Positions 1-9,255 of a DNA stretch of 64,000 bases are shown here, one piece after another; within the stretch, counting starts at the first letter, position 1; each line of letters begins with the position of its first letter. The stretch is taken from assembly GCF_030818935.1 (NCBI RefSeq), contig NZ_JAUTBD010000001.1, positions 2,108,001 to 2,172,000 of the forward strand, in the 5' to 3' direction. The stretch is from Microbacterium sp. SORGH_AS_1204. GTDB taxonomy: Bacteria; Actinomycetota; Actinomycetes; Actinomycetales; Microbacteriaceae. The notes under the pieces are model-generated. The model did not search any database and was not told the DNA's origin. It saw nothing but the letters and a program-made list of their open reading frames with translations. Made by a program: the position numbers and the translations under genes.

Positions 1-119
1 CCCGGCTCGCGCACCGGCTCGAGCAGCCACGCCACCGCCTCGGCGGGATACCCCGGACGCCCGGACTCATAGGCGGAGGCCGCCTGCCCGAACGAGGTCG
101 ACTTCTCGCGATCGGTCAT
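1..119 (-). CDS. Class I SAM-dependent methyltransferase, N-terminal fragment
   Basis: Only the first 39 codons are inside the window; the gene runs off the left edge. The start is an ATG on the minus strand. The visible N-terminus begins MTDREKSTSFGQAA and continues with a YESGRPGYP segment. That F-G-x-A-A-x-x-Y-x-x-GRPxYP pattern is typical of the lead-in of Methyltransf_11/25-type class I methyltransferases, just before the SAM-binding Rossmann fold. The fold itself is not visible, so the family call rests on this short pattern and the substrate cannot be inferred. Confidence 0.6.
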   Translation of the reverse strand, partial: MTDREKSTSFGQAASAYESGRPGYPAEAVAWLLEPVREP

Positions 120-376
120 GCGCCGACCCTACGCCGCACCTCCGACATCGCCGTCTCGCGCCGGTCCCGATCGCGCCGCGACGTCCTCGGCGGACACGAC
201 GCGGGAAGCCTGCTCGCTACCCGGCGTCGACCCGGTGCTCGATCCACGACGAGGCCGGTCGCCTCCTGCCTCGTGTCGATCGCCCGCGTGATGCTGCGTC
301 GGGCCGCCCCGCTCCGGATGCCGCCGACACCGGCGCGCCTCACCGTCTCCCCGCCTTGGCGGGTGAGGGTGGAGGC

Positions 377-970
377 GTGGCACTGGACTTCACCGCGATC
401 GACTTCGAGACGGCGAACTCCAGCGGCGCCTCCGCGTGCGCCGTCGGCCTCGCCCGGGTGCGCAACGGCCGCGTCGTGTCTACCGCAGCCTGGCTGATCA
501 AGCCGCCGGCCGGACACGACCACTTCGCGCCGATCAACGTCGGAATCCACGGCATCGAACCGTCTCACGTCGCGACCGCCCCGTCGTGGAGCGAGCAGCT
601 CGCACGCCTGACCGCATTTGCCGGCGCCGATGTGCTGGTCGCCCACAACGCCGGCTTCGACATGTCGGTGCTGCGTCGCGCGTGCGCCGCCACCGGCGAC
701 GACTGCCCGCCCTACCGCTACCTGTGCAGCGTGCAGATGTCGCGCAAGACCTACGCGCTGGCCTCTTATCGCCTGCCGCTGGTCGCCGCCGAGGCCGGAT
801 GCTCCCCCTTCGCGCACCACGACGCGCTCGCAGACGCCGTGGCCTGCGCCGAGATCACCATCGACTGCGCCCGGCGCGCGGGCGTCGACGACGTGCACGA
901 CCTCGCCGCGCACCTCGGCGTGCGGGTGTCGCAGATCGCGTCGGAGCCGGTGGAGCGCGCCGTCGCCTGA
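377..970 (+). CDS. DnaQ-like 3'-5' exonuclease (DEDDh family)
   Basis: A 197-aa exonuclease-fold protein, expected to remove nucleotides from DNA 3' ends using two metal ions. The DEDDh acidic residues are visible: DFET near residues 9-12, HNAGFD at 90-95, and H148 followed five residues later by D153. It is a stand-alone domain of the DNA polymerase III epsilon type, with no polymerase or UvrC-like extension. I chose the GTG at 377, preceded by a GGTGGAGG ribosome-binding stretch. A TTG at 356 is in frame but adds only seven Gly-rich residues. The gene is followed closely by rmuC on the same strand, so the two may share a repair context. The exact cellular role is unknown. Confidence 0.85.
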   Translation: MALDFTAIDFETANSSGASACAVGLARVRNGRVVSTAAWLIKPPAGHDHFAPINVGIHGIEPSHVATAPSWSEQLARLTAFAGADVLVAHNAGFDMSVLRRACAATGDDCPPYRYLCSVQMSRKTYALASYRLPLVAAEAGCSPFAHHDALADAVACAEITIDCARRAGVDDVHDLAAHLGVRVSQIASEPVERAVA

Positions 971-1024
971 GCCGTTCGGCGGCGTCATCACGCCGATGTC
1001 GGAGGTCTGATACATGCTGGGGCC

Positions 1025-2374
1025 ATGGATGCCATCGCCCTCCTCCTCGTGATCGTCGCCCTCGCCGTCGGGGTCGCCGTCGGCTGGTTCGTCGGGTCGT
1101 CGCGGGCCACCGTGCGCGCCGCGGTCGAGCAGCAGACGCTCGCGTCCCGCGCCGCCGCGGCCGAGACGGCGCGCGCCGGCGTCGAGGCCCAGCTCGACCA
1201 CCAGGTCGCGCTCTATCGCGAGCTGGCTGGTCAGTCGCGGGCCGATCAGGCCGCGCGTGAAGAACGAGAACGCCGCGATCAGACGGTGCTGCGCGCGCTC
1301 GACCCCGTCCGCGAGACGCTCGACGCGATGCAGCGCAAGGTCGACGGTCTCGAGCGCGATCGCGTCGAACAATACTCGGCGCTGAGCGAGCAGCTACGGC
1401 AGTCGCGCGAGGCCGACGAGGCCCTCCGCGCCACGACCGAATCCCTGGCATCGGCCATGCGCTCGGGGGCCACGCGCGGCGTCTGGGGAGAGACGCAGCT
1501 GCGACGCGTCGTCGAGGCGGCCGGCCTCACCCGCTACGTCGACTTCGACCTGCAGACGGCGATCTCGAGCGATGCCGGCGCGGGCCGCCCCGACATGGTG
1601 GTGCGCCTCCCCGGCGGCAAGTCGCTCGCCGTGGATGCCAAGGTCCCCCTCGACGCGTACCTGCAGGCCAGCGCCATCCCGGTCACCGCCACCGGCGACG
1701 AGGGGTCGCGGCGCGCAGCGCTGCTGACGAAGCACGCGCGCGCCGTCCGTGCCCACGTCGACGCGCTCGCGAAGAAGGCTTACTGGGCGGGCCTGACGAC
1801 GAGCCCGGAGTTCGTCGTCTGCTTTCTGCCGAGCGAGTCCCTGCTGGCGTCCGCACTCGACGAAGACCCGACGCTCCTCGACTACGCCTTCACGCGGCGC
1901 GTGGCACTCGCCTCACCCGTCAATCTGTGGGCCGTGCTGAAGACCGTCGCCTTCACGTGGACCCAGCAAGACGTCTCCGACGAGGCACGCACCCTCTTCG
2001 CCCTCGGCACCGAGCTTTACGAGCGCGTCGGTGTGCTCGCCGGCCATGCGGGCGACCTTCGCCGGGCGATCGAGAGAACCGTCGACAGCTACAACAAGTT
2101 CGCCGGATCGCTCGAGACACGCGTCCTCGTCACGGCACGCAAGTTCCCCGGGATCGATGAGACGAAGCTCGACGCGGTGGCGGCTCCCGCCCCGCTCGAT
2201 GCCATGCCGCGTCGGTGGACGGCTCCCGAGATGCTCGAGCTCGGCTCGGTGGAACCGCCGACGGGGCTCAGAACGCCGAACGAGGGGATGCCGGTCTCCC
2301 ATGCCGTCGCAGACCTGGGCGGGGTGCGCGAGCGCGCCGGATGGGTGGAGGAAGGGCGTTCCGACGAGGAGTGA
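1025..2374 (+). CDS. rmuC: DNA recombination protein RmuC
   Basis: 449 aa. The N-terminus is a single membrane anchor (about residues 4-24, rich in Leu, Val, Ala and Ile). A long Ala/Arg/Glu-rich coiled coil follows (about 30-130), and then the conserved RmuC domain, recognisable from segments such as TRGVWGETQLRRVVEAAGL and SLAVDAKVPLDAYL. RmuC proteins limit inversions at short inverted repeats and are predicted to be nuclease-like; the biochemical activity is poorly defined. Length is normal for the family. The start is ATGGATGCC at 1025. There is no strong Shine-Dalgarno, and a weak -10-like hexamer lies six bases upstream. The tract downstream to 2638 is repetitive and non-coding. Confidence 0.92.
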   Translation: MDAIALLLVIVALAVGVAVGWFVGSSRATVRAAVEQQTLASRAAAAETARAGVEAQLDHQVALYRELAGQSRADQAAREERERRDQTVLRALDPVRETLDAMQRKVDGLERDRVEQYSALSEQLRQSREADEALRATTESLASAMRSGATRGVWGETQLRRVVEAAGLTRYVDFDLQTAISSDAGAGRPDMVVRLPGGKSLAVDAKVPLDAYLQASAIPVTATGDEGSRRAALLTKHARAVRAHVDALAKKAYWAGLTTSPEFVVCFLPSESLLASALDEDPTLLDYAFTRRVALASPVNLWAVLKTVAFTWTQQDVSDEARTLFALGTELYERVGVLAGHAGDLRRAIERTVDSYNKFAGSLETRVLVTARKFPGIDETKLDAVAAPAPLDAMPRRWTAPEMLELGSVEPPTGLRTPNEGMPVSHAVADLGGVRERAGWVEEGRSDEE

Positions 2375-2403
2375 ACGGCCGATCAGCCCCTCGGCTCGTC
2401 ACG

Positions 2404-2612
2404 CCGCCGCTCCCTGAGCGACACGTCTCAGCGCCGCCGAAGCGACACGGCATACCGCCGCCGCCGAAGCGACGAGTTCCACGGCCGCTACCGGGACAGG
2501 ACATACCGCCGCCGCGATACGTCCCACCGCCGCTACAGCGATGAGACGAACCGCCGCCGAAGCGACACGGCACACCGCCGTTACGGCACACAGAACCCGA
2601 AAGGACACGTCG
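2404..2612. repeat. Degenerate tandem repeat, about 24-bp unit, about 8 copies
   Basis: This intergenic tract is built from units close to AGCGACACGGCATACCGCCG followed by CCGA. Units are separated by 20-27 bp and diverge from one another. Two nearly identical 30-bp copies (2431-2460 and 2551-2580, one substitution in the shared core) lie exactly 120 bp apart, which is five 24-bp periods. On the minus strand the tract reads as GGCGGT-rich units containing TGTCGCTTCGGC. It can be translated as a low-complexity Gly-rich peptide, but no gene-like features support translation. Confidence 0.75.
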
Positions 2613-2638
2613 CGACGACGACGCGTCGAACGGCCGGG

Positions 2639-2851
2639 TCAGGCGCCGCCGGGCACCCAGCTCAACAGGCTGACGACGGCGGCGGAGACGCCGACGAAGG
2701 CGCCTACCATCCACCATGCGCTGACCTCGTGGCCCTCCGCGCGACGAACGCGCAGCAGAACATCAGGTCGGCGGGCCGGGTCGACGGCGCTGGCGATGAC
2801 CGCCTGAGCACCTGTCTGAGGTGCGGTCTGGTTCGTCGGAGCTGTAGTCAC
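2639..2851 (-). CDS. Small single-pass membrane protein, hypothetical
   Basis: 70 aa starting from a GTG with a good ribosome-binding site (GAAGGGGGA) six bases upstream. The first half is polar, with Thr, Gln and Ala and then RRPDVLLRVRR. A single hydrophobic helix occupies roughly residues 46-65 (WWMVGAFVGVSAAVVSLLSW), and the protein ends three residues later. I do not recognise a named family. The good start site and the clear polar-then-membrane architecture argue that it is real. It stands alone between the repeat tract and glpX. Confidence 0.55.
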   Translation of the reverse strand: MTTAPTNQTAPQTGAQAVIASAVDPARRPDVLLRVRRAEGHEVSAWWMVGAFVGVSAAVVSLLSWVPGGA

Positions 2852-3224
2852 GGACGATCCCCCTTCGGGTCTCGGAAGCACACAGCGTCACCGTTGACAC
2901 CGAGAACGATTCTGCCAGAGTCCCGTTCCGCGACCGGTCACGCTTGCGTCACGACACGCCCGGCTGTATCTGCACGTGCTGCAGCACCCGCCCACGTTTC
3001 CGGCAGCGCGGGCCCCGTGTCACCCGACGCACCCGCCCGCAGCCTCCTCCGACGCCGACAACCCGCGCCACCCGCCTGCCGGGCCATTTCACACCGAGAC
3101 GGCACCCCGCCGACAGGCACCCCGCCGACGAGACGGTTGCAGCCGGCAACCGACGTGTCGGCGAACTCCCGTCGATCGATGCCCAGATCGCGGCCGACGC
3201 CGCGCGCCGCCTACCGGCCAGGTC
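2852..3224. other. Intergenic region without a recognised gene
   Basis: Lies between glpX (3' end) and the upstream side of the small membrane protein gene. It contains a short near-perfect tandem repeat (GGCACCCCGCCGAC twice, near 3104-3134). I see no convincing hairpin terminator for glpX. Short open frames here lack start signals and have GC-biased, arbitrary composition. Confidence 0.4.
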
Positions 3225-4214
3225 TCACAGCCACTTCGAGGTCAGGTGCTCCGACGAGATGCGGCGCAGCGTGCCCGATGCCCCGCGCAGCACGACGCTC
3301 TCGGTGTAGAGGAAGTCGCCCTCGCGGCGGACTCCCTGCACGAGCTGGCCGTCGGTGACGCCCGTGGCGACGAAGATCGTGTTCTTGCCCTTCACCAGCC
3401 CGTCGGCCTCGTAGACCTCACCGTCGACCTGAAGACCGGCGTCGCGGCCCTTCTGCTTCTCGTCGTCGGTGCGCGGCACCAGCACTCCCTGGATGTGCCC
3501 GCCGAGCGCCTTGATCGCGCAGGCGGTGACGATCCCCTCGGGGCTCCCGCCGATACCGACGCACATGTCGGTGCGCGCGTTGTGGCGAGCCGCGTTGATG
3601 CCGCCGGCGACGTCGCCGTCGCTCATCAGGCGGGTACCGGCACCGGCCTCGCGAATGTCGGCGATGAGCTGCTCGTGGCGGGGCCGGTTCAGCACCGAGA
3701 CGACGATCTCGTCGACGGGCTTGCCCAGCGCTTTGGCCAGCAGGCGGATGTTCTCCCCGATCGGAAGGCGGATGTCGACGACGCCGACACCGGCGGGACC
3801 CGTGACCAGCTTGTCCATGTAGAACACGCTCGACGCGTCGAGCATCGACCCCTGGTCGGAGACGGCGATCACCGACAGCGCATTCTGACGTCCGGCGGCG
3901 GTCAGCGACGTGCCGTCGATGGGGTCGACGGCCACGTCGCACTGCGGTCCGCGTCCGTTGCCGACACGCTCGCCGTTGTACAGCATGGGGGCGTTGTCCT
4001 TCTCGCCCTCGCCGATGACGATCGTCCCGTCGAAGTTGACCGTGCTGAAGAAGGCACGCATCGCGTCGACAGCGGCGCCATCCGCCGCCTCCTTGTCGCC
4101 TCGTCCGATGAAGGGGACGGCGCGAATGGATGCCGCCTCCGTCGCCCTCACCAACTCCAGCGCCAGGTTGCGGTCGGGGTGCAGAGGGCTCATGTCGGCA
4201 GTCAGGCTCACCAT
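3225..4214 (-). CDS. glpX: Class II fructose-1,6-bisphosphatase (GlpX)
   Basis: 329 aa, the normal length for GlpX-type FBPase, which hydrolyses fructose-1,6-bisphosphate to fructose-6-phosphate in gluconeogenesis. Metal/substrate motifs are visible: GEGEKD at 68-73 and DPIDGT at 97-102 (the Li-sensitive phosphatase fold signature D-P-x-D-G-T). The start is ATG at 4214, directly preceded by TACAGT and six bases, a leaderless arrangement with no ribosome-binding site. An alternative in-frame ATG lies seven codons downstream. It is divergent from fba, the enzyme that makes its substrate in the gluconeogenic direction. Confidence 0.95.
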   Translation of the reverse strand: MVSLTADMSPLHPDRNLALELVRATEAASIRAVPFIGRGDKEAADGAAVDAMRAFFSTVNFDGTIVIGEGEKDNAPMLYNGERVGNGRGPQCDVAVDPIDGTSLTAAGRQNALSVIAVSDQGSMLDASSVFYMDKLVTGPAGVGVVDIRLPIGENIRLLAKALGKPVDEIVVSVLNRPRHEQLIADIREAGAGTRLMSDGDVAGGINAARHNARTDMCVGIGGSPEGIVTACAIKALGGHIQGVLVPRTDDEKQKGRDAGLQVDGEVYEADGLVKGKNTIFVATGVTDGQLVQGVRREGDFLYTESVVLRGASGTLRRISSEHLTSKWL

Positions 4215-4220
4215 GGGGCC

Positions 4221-4226
4221 ACTGTA
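4221..4226 (-). promoter_or_regulatory. -10 box of leaderless glpX promoter
   Basis: On the minus strand this reads TACAGT. It fits the actinobacterial TANNNT -10 consensus and sits six bases before the glpX ATG, so transcription would begin at or next to the start codon. Confidence 0.6.
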
Positions 4227-4352
4227 GCCAGGGACGCGGCGACAATCGCTTCTTTTGCCCCGCCGTGGGGCGAAGGAATCGCGGTTTTTAACAGATCGGC
4301 AGAAGTGGGCCGTTCCTGTCGCGCGCGCACCGTCACGATCCGACGCCTTCGC

Positions 4353-4358
4353 TAGGCT
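4353..4358 (+). promoter_or_regulatory. -10 box of fba promoter
   Basis: TAGGCT, about 34 bases upstream of the fba ATG. A short inverted repeat (GTTGT-CCCG-ACAAC, 4362-4375) lies at the expected transcript start and could be an operator or a small 5' hairpin. The ribosome-binding site AAGGAG follows. Confidence 0.5.
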
Positions 4359-4391
4359 GACGTTGTCCCGACAACACCAAGGAGCACCTCC

Positions 4392-5420
<1,029 letters not shown>

Positions 5421-5434
5421 TCACCCGCTCCCCC

Positions 5435-5467
5435 ACGAACGCCCCGGCCCTCGGCCGGGGCGTTCGT
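5435..5467 (+). terminator. Rho-independent terminator after fba
   Basis: Perfect 15-bp stem (ACGAACGCCCCGGCC pairing across a 3-nt loop), 14 bases after the fba stop codon. The run of T is short, as is usual in this high-GC genome. Confidence 0.85.
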
Positions 5468-5627
5468 CGTTTCCGGATGCCACGTCCACGCGCCCACGCA
5501 CACTCCCGGCCCGAGCCCATCCGCGGGGCCCGTGTCCGACATGCCGCACGCCGGGCCCTGGCAACGGCGTGTCGCCTGTGACATCCGCCGTTGCGCACGC
5601 CCCGGCAGCCGCGCGACACCCCGACCG

Positions 5628-6173
5628 TCAGCTGCGGTACATCTCCAACACCGTCTGCGCGCCCTCCGGCGACGACACGACCTCGATGGCATCCCCCGCC
5701 CGCACCTCGCCGGCACGTCGGACGCTCAGGTACGCACCGAGGCGCCCCTCGTCGGAGAAGCGCTTCACCCAGCCCCGGCCCGCGGCACCACCCACCCAGC
5801 GCGCGAATGTCGCACACGGAGTGCGGGGCATCGTCACCTCGACCTCGACGGTGTCGCCGATGCGCCACACCTCGCCGATGCGCGCGCCGTTGACGTCGAG
5901 GCCCTCGACGCGCAGGTTCTCACCGAACCACCCCGCGGGCAGCTCGCGGCCGAGCTCGCCCTCCCAGAATGCGGCGTCCTCGTGGGCGTAGGCGTAGACC
6001 GCCTTGTCCGGACCGCCGTGATGCTTGCGACTCGCCTGCACGTCAGCTCGCACGCCCAGTTTGCCGACGCGGACAGCACCCGCGAGCGGGCGTTTGTCGA
6101 TGGCGGTCACGCCGACCGATCCGGCATCCGGATGCAGGGTGTGAACGGCGCAGACGGCGACGAGATGAGGCAT
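5628..6173 (-). CDS. MOSC domain-containing protein
   Basis: 181 aa. The YiiM/MOSC-like pattern is clear: GVTAIDKRP near residues 20-28, PDKAVYAYAHEDAAFWEGELGR, then GWFGENLRVEGLD, which matches the conserved GxFGENL motif of MOSC domains. MOSC domains are thought to handle sulfur or molybdenum-cofactor transfer; some members reduce N-hydroxylated compounds. The conserved Cys expected in mARC/sulfurase relatives may be C123 in the PRTPCATFARW segment. It is a single-domain form without a ferredoxin or reductase extension. The start ATG is preceded by TAGCAT and six bases (leaderless). Substrate unknown. Confidence 0.88.
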   Translation of the reverse strand: MPHLVAVCAVHTLHPDAGSVGVTAIDKRPLAGAVRVGKLGVRADVQASRKHHGGPDKAVYAYAHEDAAFWEGELGRELPAGWFGENLRVEGLDVNGARIGEVWRIGDTVEVEVTMPRTPCATFARWVGGAAGRGWVKRFSDEGRLGAYLSVRRAGEVRAGDAIEVVSSPEGAQTVLEMYRS

Positions 6174-6179
6174 GCGACG

Positions 6180-6185
6180 ATGCTA
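6180..6185 (-). promoter_or_regulatory. -10 box of leaderless MOSC gene promoter
   Basis: Minus-strand TAGCAT, six bases before the ATG at 6173, with no ribosome-binding site between. Confidence 0.6.
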
Positions 6186-6301
6186 GAGCGTGCTCACGCG
6201 CATCCCCGACCACCCGCGCATCCCCGGCACGGCGACCGGCGCCCACGGAGGGAACCGCCCTGGCGGACCCTCTCCCGGTTCCCGCGGCGTGGGAGCCCGC
6301 C

Positions 6302-7003
6302 CTACGGCGAGTCGAACGCGCGCCGCATCACCACGCGATCGCCGTCGAGCGTGCGGATCTCGACCGCGTCGATGTCCGCGGCGGCCAGGTCGGTGCCGGC
6401 GCTCAGCTCGGTCGTCGATCCCGGCCCCGCTCGCCATGTGGACAGCACGCTCGTCGAACCCGCGTCGTCGGTGATCGCCAGAGCGTACGGCCAGCCGCCG
6501 GGCGGGGCGTCGAGCACCTGTCCGGTGTACTGACACACGAGGTCGATGCGGGTTCCCCACGGCACCGAGGTGAGCTTGACCGACGCTTCCAACGGCGCAC
6601 CGCCCACGTCGTCGAGGGCGTAGACCGACCCCGTCGACGTCGTCGCGCCCCCGATGGCGATGACGCTCGGCACGGCGATCGCGACGAGGGCGATGGATGC
6701 CGCAAGGGTCCACGCCGTGACGCGGCGAGCGCGCCGGCGACGCGCGGTCCGCACCACTCGTTCGCGAAGGGCGGGGTCAGGGGTGGGCAGGGCGACCGGG
6801 CGGGTCTCGGCACCCAGCGCTCGCGCGCGGTCCGCCGACAGGCGCGACAGCAGCCCCGGGGTCGGCGCCAACTCGGCGACGGCCGCGCGGCACTCGGCGC
6901 AGACGGCGAGGTGCGCTTCGAACTCCGCCCGGTCGGCCGGACCGAGCGCCCCGAGGACGTAGGCGCCGTCCGAGGTCGAAAGACGTTCGTGGTCGGTGTT
7001 CAT
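6302..7003 (-). CDS. Anti-sigma factor with RskA-type extracytoplasmic domain
   Basis: 233 aa. The N-terminal part carries a zinc-binding anti-sigma (ZAS) motif H-x3-C-x2-C (HLAVCAEC, about residues 30-37). A positively charged RRRRARR stretch follows, then one membrane segment near 100-120 (WTLAASIALVAIAVPSVIAIGG) and an extracytoplasmic C-terminal domain of the RskA (anti-sigma-K) type. It should hold the sigma factor encoded immediately upstream and release it after a membrane or envelope signal through regulated proteolysis. The ATG overlaps the sigma gene stop (ATGA), so the two are translationally coupled. Confidence 0.88.
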   Translation of the reverse strand: MNTDHERLSTSDGAYVLGALGPADRAEFEAHLAVCAECRAAVAELAPTPGLLSRLSADRARALGAETRPVALPTPDPALRERVVRTARRRRARRVTAWTLAASIALVAIAVPSVIAIGGATTSTGSVYALDDVGGAPLEASVKLTSVPWGTRIDLVCQYTGQVLDAPPGGWPYALAITDDAGSTSVLSTWRAGPGSTTELSAGTDLAAADIDAVEIRTLDGDRVVMRRAFDSP

Positions 7004-7506
7004 CGGGTCACCCCCCTCTCCTGCAGGGCGAGTCGGAGCGCGCGCACGGCGTAGTGCAGGCGCGACTTGACGGTTCCGGCGGGGATGCCGAGTTCTTCGG
7101 CCGCCTGCGCCACACTGCGCCCGCCGTAGTAGGCGCTGACGATGACGGCACGGTGGTCGGGGGTAAGGGTCGCCAGCGCCTCCTCGACCAGCAGCGCGTC
7201 GAACATGGCATCCGTATCGTCGTCGCGCACCCGGTCGGGCACTTCGTCGACGGGGAGCTCGTGGCGGCGGCGAGCGCTGCGCGCCTCGTCGATGACGATG
7301 TTGCGCGCGACGGTGTACATCCATGAACGCAGCGACGAGGGATCGTCGTTCATGACGCGCGGAGTACGCCACGCACGAAGTAGCGTCTCCTGCACCACGT
7401 CGTCGGCGCCGGCGTGATCCCCGGTCAGACTGACGACGTAACGCCACACGGGCACGGCGTGCGCGTCGTACAGCGCCGTCAGCTGCGTCTGCTCGTCGCG
7501 CACCAT
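7000..7506 (-). CDS. RNA polymerase ECF sigma-70 factor
   Basis: 168 aa with only sigma regions 2 and 4. Region 2 includes GADDVVQETLLRAWR and the promoter-melting WMYTVARNIVIDEAR. Region 4 is a helix-turn-helix in the YYGGRSVAQAAEELGIPAGTVKSRLHYA area. The start ATG follows a strong GGAGGGGG site. It is co-transcribed and overlaps by four bases with its cognate membrane anti-sigma factor. The pair resembles the SigK/RskA group of actinobacteria, but I cannot assign the specific ECF subgroup or regulon from sequence alone. Confidence 0.93.
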   Translation of the reverse strand: MVRDEQTQLTALYDAHAVPVWRYVVSLTGDHAGADDVVQETLLRAWRTPRVMNDDPSSLRSWMYTVARNIVIDEARSARRRHELPVDEVPDRVRDDDTDAMFDALLVEEALATLTPDHRAVIVSAYYGGRSVAQAAEELGIPAGTVKSRLHYAVRALRLALQERGVTR

Positions 7507-7565
7507 GCCCCCTCCGCGTGTTCGAGAACCGTCTCAGGAGAACACGGGATGCCGGCCCGCCCGGT

Positions 7566-8132
7566 TCAGTTCGGAACGCTGCCGATGATCGCGGTCATGA
7601 ACTGCTGGTCGCCCGCCAGGGCCAGGGTCACGCAGACACCGGCGATGAGGGCGGTCGCGACGAAGCCGGCGATCGGGATCCAGAAGGCGACCTTGCCGCG
7701 TTTCAGGCGTCGCCAGGTGAGCACGGCGGTCAGCAGCCACCCGATGCCGTAGACGAGGGCGGCAGCCGCGCCCCAGACGTATCCGCTCTGCAGGTTGGTG
7801 TAGGCGGCGTCGACGCCCAGCACGTTCGCGGCGGACTCCGCGTAGCGGGGGAAGTCGAGAAGCTGCCCGATGGTCGACACCGTCGACACGAGCCCGTACG
7901 CGAGCAGGCCGCCCGTGATGATGCGGTCCCAAAGGGGTCCGCGCAGCGCTCCCGGGCGAGCGCCGTCGACCGGGGCGGGCGCCGGCTGTTCGGGCTGCGG
8001 CGCGACGCCGGCGTCGAGCGCCTCGGTCACCTCGGGCCGCTGGATGCGCGCACGCTGCTCCTCGGGGGTGGCGTACTCGCCGTACTGCGGGCGCGGACGA
8101 GCCTCGCCGTTGCCGGTCGTTGCCTCGCTCAC
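7566..8132 (-). CDS. Multi-pass membrane protein, DUF6264-like
   Basis: 188 aa. A 65-residue polar N-terminus ([16 protein letters not shown], then Pro/Ala-rich) precedes about four hydrophobic helices: around 68-90, 110-135 ([20 protein letters not shown]) and a final hairpin at about 150-180. The architecture and the [10 protein letters not shown] motif recall the DUF6264 family of Microbacteriaceae; this match is from memory and not a search. The ATG overlaps the ispH stop codon (ATGA), so it is co-expressed with ispH. Function unknown. Confidence 0.75.
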   Translation of the reverse strand: MSEATTGNGEARPRPQYGEYATPEEQRARIQRPEVTEALDAGVAPQPEQPAPAPVDGARPGALRGPLWDRIITGGLLAYGLVSTVSTIGQLLDFPRYAESAANVLGVDAAYTNLQSGYVWGAAAALVYGIGWLLTAVLTWRRLKRGKVAFWIPIAGFVATALIAGVCVTLALAGDQQFMTAIIGSVPN

Positions 8133-9190
8133 GCCCGACCCCGCCCGCCGAGCGCGCGGCTGTCGCGCTTGCCGCTGGCATCCTGACGCAACTCCTTGGG
8201 GAGCGAGAAGATGAGGTCCTCTTCAGCCGTACGCACCTCTTCGACGTCGCGGTAGCCCGCTCCGGCGAGTTCTTCGAGCACCTCGGTGACGAGCACCTCG
8301 GGAACCGAGGCGCCGCTGGTCACCCCGACGGTCTCGACGCCTTCGAGCCACTCCTGCTTGACCTCGTCGACGTAGTCGACGCGGTACGCGGCCTTGGCGC
8401 CGTGTTCGAGGGCGACCTCGACGAGCCGCACGCTGTTGGAGGAGTTCGCCGAGCCCACGACGATCACGAGGTCGGCGCCGACAGCGACCTTCTTGATGGC
8501 GACCTGGCGGTTCTGCGTGGCGTAGCAGATGTCGTCGGAGGGCGGGTCCTGCAGCTGCGGGAAGCGCTCGCGCAGACGCCGCACCGTCTCCATGGTCTCG
8601 TCGACCGAGAGCGTGGTCTGCGAGAGCCACACGACCTTCGACGGGTCGCGCACCTCGATGGTGTCGGCGTGGTCGGGCGAGTTGACGACGGTCACGTGCT
8701 CGGGCGCCTCGCCGGCGGTGCCCTCGACCTCCTCGTGACCCTCGTGGCCGATCAGCAGGATCTCGAAGTCGTCGCGGGCGAAGCGCACCGCCTCGCGGTG
8801 CACCTTGGTCACGAGCGGACAGGTCGCATCGATCGCCTGGAGTCCGCGATCGGATGCCGCGGACACGACGGCGGGCGAGACCCCGTGCGCGCTGAAGACG
8901 ACGTGCGCTCCGGCGGGGACTTCGTCGACCTCCTCGACGAAGATCGCGCCCTTCTTCTCGAGCTCGGTCACGACGTGGATGTTGTGCACGATCTGCTTGC
9001 GCACGTACACCGGCGCGCCGTAGCGCTCGAGCGCCTTCTCGACGGCGATGACGGCGCGGTCGACACCGGCGCAGTAGCCGCGGGGAGCGGCCAACAGCAC
9101 CTTCTTGTGACCCTGGACGGGGATATCCTGGAGCCGCCCGCGTCGACCCGGGATACGGGGAACGGGCAGGTGGACGGCAGGTGAGCTCAC
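8129..9190 (-). CDS. ispH: 4-hydroxy-3-methylbut-2-enyl diphosphate reductase (IspH)
   Basis: 353 aa. It performs the last step of the MEP isoprenoid pathway, reducing HMBPP to IPP and DMAPP with a [4Fe-4S] cluster. The three cluster cysteines are visible: C40 in [13 protein letters not shown]124 in DATCPLVTK and C222 in [11 protein letters not shown]. The proton-relay and substrate region around [11 protein letters not shown] (149-160) is intact. The start is GTG, with TAGAAT located six bases upstream and no ribosome-binding site, so the mRNA is probably leaderless. It is divergent from xseA and translationally coupled to the downstream membrane protein. Confidence 0.97.
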   Translation of the reverse strand: MSSPAVHLPVPRIPGRRGRLQDIPVQGHKKVLLAAPRGYCAGVDRAVIAVEKALERYGAPVYVRKQIVHNIHVVTELEKKGAIFVEEVDEVPAGAHVVFSAHGVSPAVVSAASDRGLQAIDATCPLVTKVHREAVRFARDDFEILLIGHEGHEEVEGTAGEAPEHVTVVNSPDHADTIEVRDPSKVVWLSQTTLSVDETMETVRRLRERFPQLQDPPSDDICYATQNRQVAIKKVAVGADLVIVVGSANSSNSVRLVEVALEHGAKAAYRVDYVDEVKQEWLEGVETVGVTSGASVPEVLVTEVLEELAGAGYRDVEEVRTAEEDLIFSLPKELRQDASGKRDSRALGGRGRA

Positions 9191-9196
9191 CCCTCG

Positions 9197-9202
9197 ATTC
9201 TA
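9197..9202 (-). promoter_or_regulatory. -10 box of leaderless ispH promoter
   Basis: Minus-strand TAGAAT separated by six bases (CGAGGG) from the ispH GTG. Confidence 0.65.
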
Positions 9203-9255
9203 CCGGGGTGCCCCTGGACGCCGGCCGAACCGCGCACCTCGACCCTTCGGAGACC

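Noticed and set aside
2404..2612. CRISPR array
   Set aside because: Units are degenerate and contiguous, with no spacers of uniform length and no cas genes nearby.
2976..4355. 459-codon frame overlapping glpX on the other strand
   Set aside because: It is a mirror of the glpX codons; the glpX frame has full family conservation.
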